Shown piece after piece: positions 35,177-44,158 of a stretch of 44,548 nt of DNA. Both the position numbers and the translations under genes were made by a program. How positions within the stretch are numbered: the stretch's first letter is position 1; every line of letters begins with the position of its first letter. Origin of the DNA: Marinilabiliaceae bacterium. GTDB taxonomy: Bacteria > Bacteroidota > Bacteroidia > Bacteroidales > Marinilabiliaceae. The notes beneath the pieces were generated by a model. It ran no database searches and was not told the DNA's origin. It saw only the letters and a program-made list of their open reading frames with translations. The DNA is taken from positions 1 to 44,548 of the forward strand of contig JAFGBR010000079.1 of NCBI GenBank assembly GCA_016933045.1. Reading direction: 5' to 3'.

Positions 35177-36625
35177 TTAAAATTGAAAATAAATAAATTG
35201 TTGTTCTTCTCCGGTCATAATAAATATTACCGCGATAATAATGAAATATATAGCCCATCTAAAGGGTCTTTTCATTTTATACCCCAAATGAGAAATTGCA
35301 TATTGACGTTCACGCCCAAACCATTCTATTATAACAAATAATCCAATTTGCATAATAACAATCAACACCTTACCATTACCAATAAAATTTGGAACCGAAA
35401 ACAGTGATGAAGAGAAAATTTCGGATATATAAGAAATTGCGTGATTCAAGTCATTTGCTCTAAAAAAAATCCATGCAAAAACTGTTAAGCTAAATGTTAT
35501 AAGCATCAAAAAAAACTCTTTTATGCCGGGTAAATATTTTCCTTGCGCAATAACATCTAAATTAGTCCTGTTTTTATTCGATATTAAAAGTGGCAAAAAA
35601 TATAATGCATTTAAAGCCCCCCAAATAATAAAAGTCCAATTTGCTCCATGCCAAAAACCACTAACAATAAAAATTATAAAAGTATTTCTAATTTTCAATG
35701 CTATCGTTCCACGACTTCCGCCTAAAGGAATATAAAGATAATCGCGAAACCAAGTAGAAAGAGAGATATGCCAGCGTCTCCAAAATTCAGCAATATCTCT
35801 TGAAAAATAAGGGAAAGCAAAATTTCTCATTAAATCAAAACCAAATAGCCTGGCAGTACCTATAGCAATATCGGAATAACCCGAAAAATCACCATAAATC
35901 TGAAATGTAAAAAACAAAGCCCCCAAAATCAATGTACTTCCTGAATAGTCAGTTGAATTATTAAAAATTATATTAGCATATTCAGCACAATTATCGGCAA
36001 TAACAATTTTTTTAAATAACCCCCAAAGAATTTGTCGCATTCCATCAACAGCCTTTGAATAATCAAATATTCTTTTAGTATAGAATTGCGGAAGTAAGTG
36101 GGTTGCCCTTTCGATAGGCCCTGCTACTAACTGCGGAAAGAAACTTACAAATGCCGTAAATGCAATAAAATCACTTGTTGGTTCAAGTTTTTTTCTATAT
36201 ACATCAATTGTATAACTCATTGTTTGAAATGTGTAAAAACTAATGCCAACAGGTAGAATTATATTTAAAGAAGAAGCTTTTATTTCGGTTCCAAAAAACA
36301 AAAAAGCGTCAATAAAATTATCTAAGAAAAAATTATAATATTTAAAAAGACCCAAAAAACCCAAGTTTACTATTATACTTATCCACAAAAACAGTTTCCG
36401 TTTAAATGTATTTTTTTCGTTCTTAAGACTTAAGCCAACAGAAAAATCAACAAGTGTACTGAAAAGTATCAGCGATAAGAATCGCCAATCCCACCAACCA
36501 TAAAACAAATAACTTGCAGCTACTATTAATAAATTTTGATACTTAAGTTTTTTTTCAAATACAAACCAGAATAGCACAAAAACTATCGGTAAAAAAATAG
36601 CAAAATCAATAGAATTAAAAAGCAT
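35177..36625 (-). CDS. MBOAT-family O-acyltransferase (AlgI/DltB-like)
   Basis: This 482-residue polytopic membrane protein begins MLFNSIDFAIFLPIVFVLFW, a typical AlgI-like start. It carries the MBOAT core FWRRWHISLSTWFRDYLYIP, followed by GGSRG and the active-site His326 in SGFWHGANWTF. The family moves acyl groups, usually acetyl, across the membrane onto an exported polysaccharide or other acceptor. Together with the SGNH partner it forms a two-gene acylation unit. No polysaccharide synthesis gene is in the window, so the acceptor is unknown. Confidence 0.92.
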   Translation of the reverse strand: MLFNSIDFAIFLPIVFVLFWFVFEKKLKYQNLLIVAASYLFYGWWDWRFLSLILFSTLVDFSVGLSLKNEKNTFKRKLFLWISIIVNLGFLGLFKYYNFFLDNFIDAFLFFGTEIKASSLNIILPVGISFYTFQTMSYTIDVYRKKLEPTSDFIAFTAFVSFFPQLVAGPIERATHLLPQFYTKRIFDYSKAVDGMRQILWGLFKKIVIADNCAEYANIIFNNSTDYSGSTLILGALFFTFQIYGDFSGYSDIAIGTARLFGFDLMRNFAFPYFSRDIAEFWRRWHISLSTWFRDYLYIPLGGSRGTIALKIRNTFIIFIVSGFWHGANWTFIIWGALNALYFLPLLISNKNRTNLDVIAQGKYLPGIKEFFLMLITFSLTVFAWIFFRANDLNHAISYISEIFSSSLFSVPNFIGNGKVLIVIMQIGLFVIIEWFGRERQYAISHLGYKMKRPFRWAIYFIIIAVIFIMTGEEQQFIYFQF

Positions 36626-36648
36626 TTTAAATTAATTTTTTAAAGTTT

Positions 36649-39600
36649 TTATTTGCTTTTAGGCAGTGTAAAGGTAAACACAGTTCCCTCTCCAAGTTCC
36701 GATTTCACAAAAATATCACCACCAAGTAATTCAACAAGGCTTTTACTAATTGACAAACCTATTCCGGTACCCCTATACAAACGTCCATCAATCAATTCTT
36801 TTTTATGAAACTGGTTAAATATCTTATCTAAATCCTCATTAGCTATACCAACACCGGTATCGCTAACGAAAAATTCAACCATTTCATTATTAAGCCTATA
36901 ACCAAATACAACAGAGCCATTATCGGTAAATTTAATAGCATTCGACAACAAATTAACAACAATCTGTTTCAAACGATATTCATCAGTATAAAGCTCAAAA
37001 TCGGTTGACACTATAGTTTCAAAAACAATATCGATTGTTTTTGTATTACTAAGATTAAAGCTTCGCTCTATTTCAGTAAACAAACGATGTAGATTAAAAA
37101 TAGTTTTATGTATTGCAATTTGGTTGGCTTCAATCATCGATATATCAATTATATCATTAATTAACACCAATAACGATTCACAATTACTATTAATAATTTG
37201 AATAAACGAATCACGTTCTGATTCTTCAGCATCTGTATTTAAAAGATTTGAAAAACCAATGATTGCATTCATTGGAGTACGTATCTCATGGCTCAGATTT
37301 GCTAAAAATGACGATTTTAAACGATCTGATTCTTCTGCTTTCTTTACAGCTTTTTCTAAATCAGATGTTTGTTCTTTCACCAATTGCTCCAAATGATTTC
37401 GGTGTTTTAGCAACTCTTCATTCTGAACCTCAATTTCAAGTTTCTGTTCTTCAAGAAGTTTATTGGCTCGTGCCAGCTCTTCATTTTGCGTTTCAATCTC
37501 TTCACCTCTTTCTTCTAATAGCTGGTTCGTCTCGGCAAGCTCCTTGGTGCGTATATAAACCATTCGTTTCAACTGTGTTTTTTGGTTACTAAGCCGCCTA
37601 AATCGTAATCGTACTATTATAAAAGTTAACGCTACTACAAAAACGGTTATCAATGTAATAAACCAGGGTGTAAGCCAAAAAGGTGAATTTACAATAATAA
37701 GCAACGATGCAATATCTGAATCAGAACACATAATACCATCGTTATTGGTAGCTCTTAACTCGAACAAATACTCGCCAGGAGGCAAACCTGTAAAGTTAGC
37801 CCAACGCCTGTTTGAATATAGTGTTGTCCAATGTTCATTAAACCCACTCAAACGATACTGATAAACAATTTTTTCGGGTGCTGAGTAATGAAGTGCCGAA
37901 AATTCAAGCGAAAAATCATTCTCATCATACTCTAATACAACCGTTTTCGTATCCCAAATCTGATTACTGAGCAATATACGACCATTAACACTATCACCAG
38001 GAGAAACAACTTTATTAAAATACATAAAGTTTGTAATAACAGGACGTGCCGGTAAAGGATTGGACTTTATCTCTGACGGAAAAAAAGAGACAAGACCTTT
38101 TGATCCGGAAAAGAATATCTCTCCGTTGCCACTCATAAAACTTCCGGTAGTATTAAATTCATTCCTATGTAATCCATCTGCCTGCCCATAAAGGTGACTA
38201 TCCTTTGTTATACTATTAAACTTTATCACCCCTGCATCGCACGACATCCAGTAATTACCCATAGTATCGGGGAAAATACTAAACACACTGCGTTGCGATA
38301 AGTACGAATCGTTAAACAACGGCTCAAATGTTTCTTTAGCAGGACAAAATGACACAACACCTAATGCTGTCCCAATTAAAAAATTTCCATCTTCTTTTTG
38401 GTAGATAGCATAAACCGTATTACTTGAAATACTACCCGGATTTTTTTTATCGTGTAAATAATGAACAAATCGGTTCAATTTGGTATCATAAGAGCATAAT
38501 CCACCATTATTCGATCCTCCCCAAATAATCCCATCTTTATCAATAAAAAGTGTACGATAAAAAAAAGTCATCTCATGTAACGAATCGTAAAGCTGCGAAT
38601 GATTTGTCAAACTATTATCTTTAGCATTCCACTCCACTATACCTTCACCCGATGCAAGCCATATATTTCCCTGCGCATCTCCCACAATATCACGTACACC
38701 TAAAACCCAAAAACGTTCAATATCGGTAAATTGATTTTTTTTATTTTCCGAAATAGTATTCAAGTCAGGTTTCTTAACCCTAAACATGTGATCCCAATAA
38801 GCACCTAACCATAAATAACCGTTACTATCTTCATAAATCGAAGTTATCAGATCGGCCGTATTCAAGCTAAACCGATAATACTTATTTTGCTCCCTGTTAA
38901 AACAACTAATTCCTTTATCCGACTCACCAAGCCATAAATTACCATCATTATCGGCATAAACCGATGCAATATCATTTGCCTTTTCACTCTTTAAAACCCG
39001 CTTATCGGTAAAATCGTAGCTTCTAAATGGTTTCTGTCTTACATCGGCCTTATAAATTCCTAATCGGTATGGGCACAACCAGATGTTGTCAGTTCGATCG
39101 ATAAAAAAATCTTCAATATCAACCCCGGGCAAACCATATTTCTTTTTTATATTTGTGTAATTATGAAAACCGGTATCGAAACAAAAGTTACCAAACCCAA
39201 CAGCTGAAGCAATCCATAAATTACCAACATTATCGTTATGCAATCTCATGTAACGATTTAAAAACTGCGACTCAAACAATGAATATTGCTTAAAATTTTC
39301 ATACTCCAGTTCATTTTGTTTACACGCATATAATTGATACGATGGATAATTGGTTACTACAAATACATTCCCTTCATTATCAAGGTGAATATTACACTGA
39401 TTGGTAATATCTTTCAAATATCGATGAATTTTTTTCGATTCTAAATTAACACAAAGCAACCCCGAACGCTCAGTGGCAATCCATACCTCACCCTTTTTAT
39501 TAGAGAACACACCGCGAAACACCGTGTCCGAAAAATCATCAGTTCCCAGAAATTCATTAAGTGTATAAACCTTATAATTACCTTTATTTAAAATACAAAG

Positions 39601-40191
39601 TTCATCCTGAAAAACCATCCAAATATTACCACTCAAATCATCGGCAAAAGAGTTTATATACACATCGTTCCAACGATCATCAACCTTTGTTAACACATAC
39701 TCAAAAACATCTTTATCATCAATATACTTAAACAAACCATTATTACTGGCAAACCATATAACTGAATCTCTATCTTCGAAAAAACCATTCGCATCAAATC
39801 CAATATTCACAGTTCCGGTTGAATCGAAAAAATAACCGGTAAAATACTCCGTTTGAAGATCCATTTTATTCACCCCTCCGCTGTTTATGGCAAACCAGAG
39901 TCTGTCTTTCGAATCAGCAAAAAGCCGGCTTACGGGTTTATGTGTAATCGAATGCTTTTTATTTAAATTGGGCTGAAAAACTTTAAAACTGTATCCATCG
40001 TAACGTGCCAATCCATAATTAGTACCTATCCATAAAAAACCTTTACGATCCTGAGTTACCGAATGAACATAATTATGAGGTAAACCCTGATCGACAGTTA
40101 ATGGCTGAAACATCAACTGATTAGAGCTAATACCTGCCCGAACACCTATTGTTATTAATAATAATAGAAATAATATATAACAATACCTCAT
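36649..40191 (-). CDS. Reg_prop/Y_Y_Y sensor histidine kinase without receiver domain
   Basis: This 1180-residue membrane sensor has a signal peptide, a large periplasmic double beta-propeller of Reg_prop repeats (about 25-760; e.g. GLPHNYVHSVTQDRKGFLWI), a Y_Y_Y domain (to about 835), one membrane helix (about 840-862) and a coiled coil with repeated EEIETQNEELARANKLLEEQ-type heptads (870-960). Then come HisKA with the phospho-acceptor His near 967 (LSHEIRTPMNAIIGFSNLL) and an ATPase domain (NLLSNAIKFTDNG, DTGVGI, GTGIGLSIS). Classical Bacteroidota hybrid sensors add a receiver and AraC domain; this one stops after the ATPase domain, so it needs a separate response regulator, not in the window. 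It lies 23 bases upstream of the MBOAT gene on the same strand. Confidence 0.93.
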   Translation of the reverse strand: MRYCYILFLLLLITIGVRAGISSNQLMFQPLTVDQGLPHNYVHSVTQDRKGFLWIGTNYGLARYDGYSFKVFQPNLNKKHSITHKPVSRLFADSKDRLWFAINSGGVNKMDLQTEYFTGYFFDSTGTVNIGFDANGFFEDRDSVIWFASNNGLFKYIDDKDVFEYVLTKVDDRWNDVYINSFADDLSGNIWMVFQDELCILNKGNYKVYTLNEFLGTDDFSDTVFRGVFSNKKGEVWIATERSGLLCVNLESKKIHRYLKDITNQCNIHLDNEGNVFVVTNYPSYQLYACKQNELEYENFKQYSLFESQFLNRYMRLHNDNVGNLWIASAVGFGNFCFDTGFHNYTNIKKKYGLPGVDIEDFFIDRTDNIWLCPYRLGIYKADVRQKPFRSYDFTDKRVLKSEKANDIASVYADNDGNLWLGESDKGISCFNREQNKYYRFSLNTADLITSIYEDSNGYLWLGAYWDHMFRVKKPDLNTISENKKNQFTDIERFWVLGVRDIVGDAQGNIWLASGEGIVEWNAKDNSLTNHSQLYDSLHEMTFFYRTLFIDKDGIIWGGSNNGGLCSYDTKLNRFVHYLHDKKNPGSISSNTVYAIYQKEDGNFLIGTALGVVSFCPAKETFEPLFNDSYLSQRSVFSIFPDTMGNYWMSCDAGVIKFNSITKDSHLYGQADGLHRNEFNTTGSFMSGNGEIFFSGSKGLVSFFPSEIKSNPLPARPVITNFMYFNKVVSPGDSVNGRILLSNQIWDTKTVVLEYDENDFSLEFSALHYSAPEKIVYQYRLSGFNEHWTTLYSNRRWANFTGLPPGEYLFELRATNNDGIMCSDSDIASLLIIVNSPFWLTPWFITLITVFVVALTFIIVRLRFRRLSNQKTQLKRMVYIRTKELAETNQLLEERGEEIETQNEELARANKLLEEQKLEIEVQNEELLKHRNHLEQLVKEQTSDLEKAVKKAEESDRLKSSFLANLSHEIRTPMNAIIGFSNLLNTDAEESERDSFIQIINSNCESLLVLINDIIDISMIEANQIAIHKTIFNLHRLFTEIERSFNLSNTKTIDIVFETIVSTDFELYTDEYRLKQIVVNLLSNAIKFTDNGSVVFGYRLNNEMVEFFVSDTGVGIANEDLDKIFNQFHKKELIDGRLYRGTGIGLSISKSLVELLGGDIFVKSELGEGTVFTFTLPKSK

Positions 40192-40317
40192 TCCGAAGTA
40201 ATTTTGCCTTTAAATTAATAATTATATTCAAATATTGATTATTTGAAAGAATAATAGAGTGATTTAACTCGGATAAAAATCAACATAAACACATCTCCTC
40301 ATATTCACCACCCTCCA
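40192..40317. other. Intergenic region upstream of the sensor kinase
   Basis: This AT-rich region contains a perfect 8-base-pair inverted repeat, TTCAAATA-TTGAT-TATTTGAA (40227-40247), 36 bases before the kinase start. It could be an operator or part of the promoter, or chance in AT-rich DNA. Confidence 0.3.
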
Positions 40318-40384
40318 TCCCTAGCCCTTCCCCTAAATGGGCAGGGAACTAGAAGTATGAATGGTTAAGTGGTTTAGTATTACT
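40318..40384. repeat. Dispersed hairpin repeat, unit 3
   Basis: The block CCCTAGCCCTTCCCCTAAAT, GGGCAGGGAAC and GTTAAGTGGTTTAGTATTAC recurs with few changes at 44482-44548. CCCT-x-CCC / GGG-x-AGGG form a short hairpin. It is non-coding. Confidence 0.75.
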
Positions 40385-40432
40385 CACACAAAGTTCAAAC
40401 ACTATAAAAATTTAACAATATGGATTTATCTT

Positions 40433-40460
40433 TGCTGGTGCGAGTTTGCAATTCGTACCA
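40433..40460. repeat. Dispersed hairpin repeat, unit 2
   Basis: TTGCTGGTGCGAGTTTGCAA-TTCGTACC has an imperfect palindrome (GGTGCGA / TCGTACC). Related copies occur at 42914-42941 and 44267-44300. Confidence 0.65.
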
Positions 40461-40479
40461 ATTATTAAAGCAGGTATTC

Positions 40480-40539
40480 AATTAACCATAATGCAAATCA
40501 GCCTTTCCTCCATTGGGGGAAACGGGAAAGGAGGTTTAC
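40480..40539. repeat. Dispersed hairpin repeat, unit 1
   Basis: This copy shares ATTAACCATAATGCAAATCA, GCCTTTCC and GGGGGAAACGGGAAAGG with positions 80-120 and 44400-44456. A CCTTTCC/GGAAAGG stem is conserved. Confidence 0.75.
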
Positions 40540-40555
40540 AAACAACTCATCAAAT

Positions 40556-40587
40556 AAAAAAGGAGATCATCAGTAACGATAATCTCC
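40556..40587 (-). terminator. Terminator of the YfiR-like gene
   Basis: On the minus strand, GGAGATTATC / GATGATCTCC forms a 10-base-pair stem with one mismatch and a six-base loop, followed by six T residues. It lies 28 bases after the stop codon. Confidence 0.8.
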
Positions 40588-40614
40588 CTTTTTCATCTAA
40601 CTAAACCCTAAAAC

Positions 40615-41124
40615 CTATTTTGCTAAAGCTAATAACCTCGAATTAATTGCCAAATTACGCAATTCAGCATTTTTCTGATTAACACTAAATATTAACTTTT
40701 GATCAACAACTTTAAAATTTATCACACTATGTGATGGCATGTAATTTTGTTCCTCTGTAATAATTAAAGTTGAAGCATTATTCAAAACTTCCTTCATACG
40801 TTTTGGCAAATTTGAATTACCAGCCGACAAAAACAAAATTTGACATTTTGCAGCCTCTTCAACCGACACTACCTCAATTACTTTGATACTTGTATTTCGG
40901 TATTTCTGTCCAGCAGCCATTGAATTAAGTTCCTTAATAATGGCTGGATTTGTACCATAAACACCAACAACAAAATCGTTACTGTTTAACTCGGGCCATT
41001 GAATATAACGGAAAAAATTTACAATAAACGAAGCTTGCACTTTTTGCAATTGAGCTTTTGATTCAAATACAGATACAAACGTTAACAAAACAATACCTAA
41101 AACAATAATCTTTCTCTTTAACAT
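40615..41124 (-). CDS. YfiR-like periplasmic protein (DUF4154)
   Basis: This 169-residue exported protein starts at the ATG at 41124 (MLKRKIIVLGIVLLTFVSVF), which gives a clean signal peptide ending SKAQ. A TTG seven codons upstream is less likely. The mature part has the YfiR-like pattern: KVQASFIVNFFRYIQWPE, VGVYG, CQILFLSAGN, LIITEE, INFKVVDQKLIFSVN and a terminal LAINSRLLALAK. In Pseudomonas, YfiR restrains the diguanylate cyclase YfiN from the periplasm. In Bacteroidota, similar proteins often occur near sensor kinases; here the Reg_prop kinase is the next gene on the same strand, but a terminator and repeats separate them. Confidence 0.85.
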   Translation of the reverse strand: MLKRKIIVLGIVLLTFVSVFESKAQLQKVQASFIVNFFRYIQWPELNSNDFVVGVYGTNPAIIKELNSMAAGQKYRNTSIKVIEVVSVEEAAKCQILFLSAGNSNLPKRMKEVLNNASTLIITEEQNYMPSHSVINFKVVDQKLIFSVNQKNAELRNLAINSRLLALAK

Positions 41125-41145
41125 GATTTTAAAATTAATTTTCAA

Positions 41146-41609
41146 CTGATATTTTCATGTTTAACGTATAGTACTAATGAAGGTTGTCGAATTTAAAACT
41201 CATTAACTATCATTATAATAGCTTAATATATTTATGAAAATTTTAACACTTCGCAAATTCTGGTAATTAATTACCTAAAAACATTTACATTAATCTTAAT
41301 TCACCAAACTTAATAAACTCTTTTCACTATTTTTCAATAATCATACAATGCAATATTTATTTATAAATACAATTTTTCATTACAGTTTTTTGCTACATTT
41401 AGTCCCGTTATGAAAGAACAATTAAACATATTCAACCGATTAAAAAATCGCATACCTATGTTGCATCATTTAATCTTTTTAGTTGTCTTTTCCGAATTAT
41501 AAGAACCGCTTTACGCCACAATCAATTGGCATAGAAACAAAGAGTAACAAACTTACTCCGGCACACACACAACAATACAAATAATCATTTTTACACTTTA
41601 TAATGATTT
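41146..41609. other. Divergent intergenic region with a 30-codon ORF
   Basis: This is a 464-base AT-rich spacer between the divergent YfiR-like and radical SAM genes. It holds an ATG-started 30-codon frame at 41410-41502 (MKEQLNIFNRLKNRIP, then MLHHLIFLVVFSEL), basic at the N-terminus and hydrophobic at the C-terminus. TACATTTA a few bases upstream is one base from a -7 element. I cannot say whether it is expressed. I see no structured RNA or repeat. Confidence 0.35.
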
Positions 41610-42842
41610 ATGGAAGCATTCCATCATTATCTCAACGACCTAATCAGTCGTAATAAAGAGATTTATTCGGCTTACCCCGAAATGAAGTGGTTAACCCCGT
41701 ATGATGCATATCAGGCCGAGGAAAAAAGAACAAATCTACTTCAATGGAACACAAACAATTGGCTGTTCAAAAAAACCAAACCTTTTTATAATACTATTTC
41801 TAAAGGATGTAAACTATGTGGCGAAGGAAAATGGAGCTGCCTATTTATAACGGGAAAGTGCAATGCCAAATGTTTCTATTGCCCTACTCCGCAACAAAAT
41901 GATGACTTACCAACATCTCAACAACTAACATTCGATACCCCGGCCGCTTATGCCGAATATATTTCTCATTTCAACTTCGAAGGAGTTAGTATTAGTGGTG
42001 GAGAACCATTGCTTTTTTTCGATAAAACATTAAGCTATATAAACGAAGTTCGAAAAAAATGCTCACCTGATTTATATATTTGGATGTACACAAATGGCAT
42101 TCTGGCTACTAAAGAAAAAATTAATCTTTTAAAAAAAGCCGGACTAAACGAAATAAGATTTGACATTGGAGCAACAAACTATAACCTCAAAAAACTTAAT
42201 TTAGCACAAGGTATAATCGATAATATTACTATTGAAATACCTGCTATTCCTGAAGAAAAGGATAGACTTAAATCACTTTTACCCGAAATGATTAAAACCG
42301 GAGTTAAACATTTAAACCTTCATCAGTTACGATTAACCCCATACAATGCTCCAAAACTTACAAAACATAACTATACCTATATAGCAGCTGAACACCCTAT
42401 TGTTTTAGAATCGGAATTAGCTGCATTGGAAATAATGCAATACGCACATCAAAACAAGCTGCAAATTGGAATCAATTATTGTTCATTCTTTTTTAAATAT
42501 CGATTTCAAAAATCGGGTTTTAGACGTCAAATAACTCAAAAACTAATACCCAACAATAATGTAATAACTGAAAAAGGTTATATCCGGCATTCACAACCCA
42601 ACTCGGTTAGCTATAAGGGAATTATTTTAACCGATGTATCCAACAACAAATCAACAATTAAACTAAATCTAAATCACAAATCTTTCGACATTCAAGAAGG
42701 TGTTGCATTAGCCGACACTAATATTACAAATGAAAAACAAAAAGATTTTTTTTGTAATGAACCAACCAATATACCAACCGATATCAATGAATTCAACATA
42801 TGGAATCACGAATACATCGAAAACGGATTAAGATTATATTAG
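41610..42842 (+). CDS. Radical SAM protein (PFL-activase-like, COG2108-like)
   Basis: This 410-residue cytoplasmic enzyme has the radical SAM cluster motif C84-NAK-C88-FY-C91 binding a [4Fe-4S] cluster. A Cys-rich lead-in upstream (GCKLCGEGKWSC, about residues 66-77) may bind an extra metal or cluster. The SAM-contacting SISGGEPLLF (GGEP) motif follows. The lead-in plus LFITGKCNAKCFYCP resembles the uncharacterised pyruvate-formate-lyase-activase-related family that I recall as COG2108. The C-terminal 150 residues match nothing I know. The substrate is unknown, and neighbours give no clue because repeats flank both sides. Confidence 0.82.
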   Translation: MEAFHHYLNDLISRNKEIYSAYPEMKWLTPYDAYQAEEKRTNLLQWNTNNWLFKKTKPFYNTISKGCKLCGEGKWSCLFITGKCNAKCFYCPTPQQNDDLPTSQQLTFDTPAAYAEYISHFNFEGVSISGGEPLLFFDKTLSYINEVRKKCSPDLYIWMYTNGILATKEKINLLKKAGLNEIRFDIGATNYNLKKLNLAQGIIDNITIEIPAIPEEKDRLKSLLPEMIKTGVKHLNLHQLRLTPYNAPKLTKHNYTYIAAEHPIVLESELAALEIMQYAHQNKLQIGINYCSFFFKYRFQKSGFRRQITQKLIPNNNVITEKGYIRHSQPNSVSYKGIILTDVSNNKSTIKLNLNHKSFDIQEGVALADTNITNEKQKDFFCNEPTNIPTDINEFNIWNHEYIENGLRLY

Positions 42843-42941
42843 ATTAATGGTTAATTGTTAGTGGTTTGTGGTTAGTGGTTGGTGATTAATGATATGATAA
42901 TTTATTTCTTCACTGATACGGGTTTGTAACTCCTACACATT
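42843..42941. repeat. Simple GGTTAGTGGTT-type stretch and unit 2 repeat relic
   Basis: Positions 42845-42895 are a degenerate run of TTAGTGGTT-like words. CTGATACGGGTTTGTAACTC (about 42914-42933) is a diverged copy of repeat unit 2. There is no coding potential. Confidence 0.55.
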
Positions 42942-42959
42942 AATAAATGCTGATCTTTC

Positions 42960-43018
42960 AATTATCCAAAATGCAAATCTGCCCTTCCTCCTATGGGAGA
43001 AACAGGAATGAGGGCTAC
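42960..43018. repeat. Dispersed hairpin repeat, unit 1, diverged copy
   Basis: ATTATCCAAAATGCAAATCT followed by GCCCTTCCTCCTATGGGAGA corresponds to unit 1 at 40480-40539 with several substitutions. It lies 10 bases from the 3' end of the ATPase gene. Confidence 0.65.
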
Positions 43019-43027
43019 AAACAAAAC

Positions 43028-44158
43028 CTACAACTGTGCCAACCACTGCGAAAAAAATAAATCATAAACCTTATACCCGAATTCGTCTTTATAAATCATC
43101 TCCTTATCGAGCAAAGACTGAATACCCCTACTTACAGAACTAGGTTGAACAAGGTGATACTTTTGAATAAACCAACCCGCATTGGGAGTATCAATCCTAC
43201 CCTCTTTGGCAATAGCTTTTATAAGATTAAATTGACTAACTGTTATTAAATTTTTATAATTAAAATAAATATACTCACGCTCCTTTAATATTTCCCAGGC
43301 TATTGAATGCATTAATTCATAAGTTATTGTCTTAATTCCAGTCGAATACAGCTTATTAAAAAAATACTGAACATAAAAAGTATAAACATCATAAATATCA
43401 ATCCAATCTTCAATATCCATTTTTTGAATAACTTTTTTCGAATTAACAAAGTGTTTATAAACAAAATCAACATACTCATCTTTTTTTATTCTTTCAAGAA
43501 CAACTATTTCAGTACTTTGATAAAACGGACGGCCATAATCGCTAAACATTGACATCAGCAAGTGCTTATTACTACCCGAAAAAATAAATTGAACATTATT
43601 AATTTGCTGACTATAACTTCGAATAAGTGCTTCAATACCTTTTTCGGGATAATAAGTAATTTGCTGAAATTCATCAATAGCAATTACATAGTTGTTTTTT
43701 TGCTTAGATATATAATCGAAAAGAATACCCAAATCGGTTATTGACTCTTCCGAAGGTTTAAATCCAAGTTCGAGCTCCGGAGCTCCCGTTAACGGATTAA
43801 ATGTAAGCTTACCATTAATACTGCTAATAATATCCTTGATCTTTGTGAAGTAATTCGCACTTCTTTTCTGCTCTTCTAACAATATGGCTTTGCCAAGCTC
43901 CCTTATAAAATCATTCAAATTGTTAGTTGGCATAATATCGACATACAACAAACGAGTCTTTAAAGATATTTTCGCATATTCATAAAAAAAATGCTTTATT
44001 AATCCGGTTTTCCCCATCCTTCTCAACGATAGCAAGGTTATATTTCGTCCGTTTTCAATTGCATTCTTCAACCTTTCGGTTTCTTCTATTCGGTTGCAAA
44101 AATACTCGGGCGATACATATCCTGTTAATAAAAAAGGATTTGATATTTTTTTAATCAT
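43028..44158 (-). CDS. AAA-type ATPase (archaeal ATPase family) with winged-helix C-terminus
   Basis: This 376-residue protein starts NPFLLTGYVSPEYFCNRIEE, a typical beginning of the PF01637-like ATPases that are numerous in Bacteroidota. The Walker A is LRRMGKTGLIKHF (Lys50), Walker B is YVIAIDEFQQ, and sensor 1 is FIFSGSNKHL. The last about 80 residues look like a winged-helix domain (TPNAGWFIQKYHLVQPSSVS). The family is a STAND/AAA-like group of uncertain function, sometimes linked to mobile or defence contexts. The gene is bracketed by diverged repeats at both ends, and nothing co-oriented is next to it. No transposase accompanies it. Confidence 0.85.
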   Translation of the reverse strand: MIKKISNPFLLTGYVSPEYFCNRIEETERLKNAIENGRNITLLSLRRMGKTGLIKHFFYEYAKISLKTRLLYVDIMPTNNLNDFIRELGKAILLEEQKRSANYFTKIKDIISSINGKLTFNPLTGAPELELGFKPSEESITDLGILFDYISKQKNNYVIAIDEFQQITYYPEKGIEALIRSYSQQINNVQFIFSGSNKHLLMSMFSDYGRPFYQSTEIVVLERIKKDEYVDFVYKHFVNSKKVIQKMDIEDWIDIYDVYTFYVQYFFNKLYSTGIKTITYELMHSIAWEILKEREYIYFNYKNLITVSQFNLIKAIAKEGRIDTPNAGWFIQKYHLVQPSSVSRGIQSLLDKEMIYKDEFGYKVYDLFFSQWLAQL

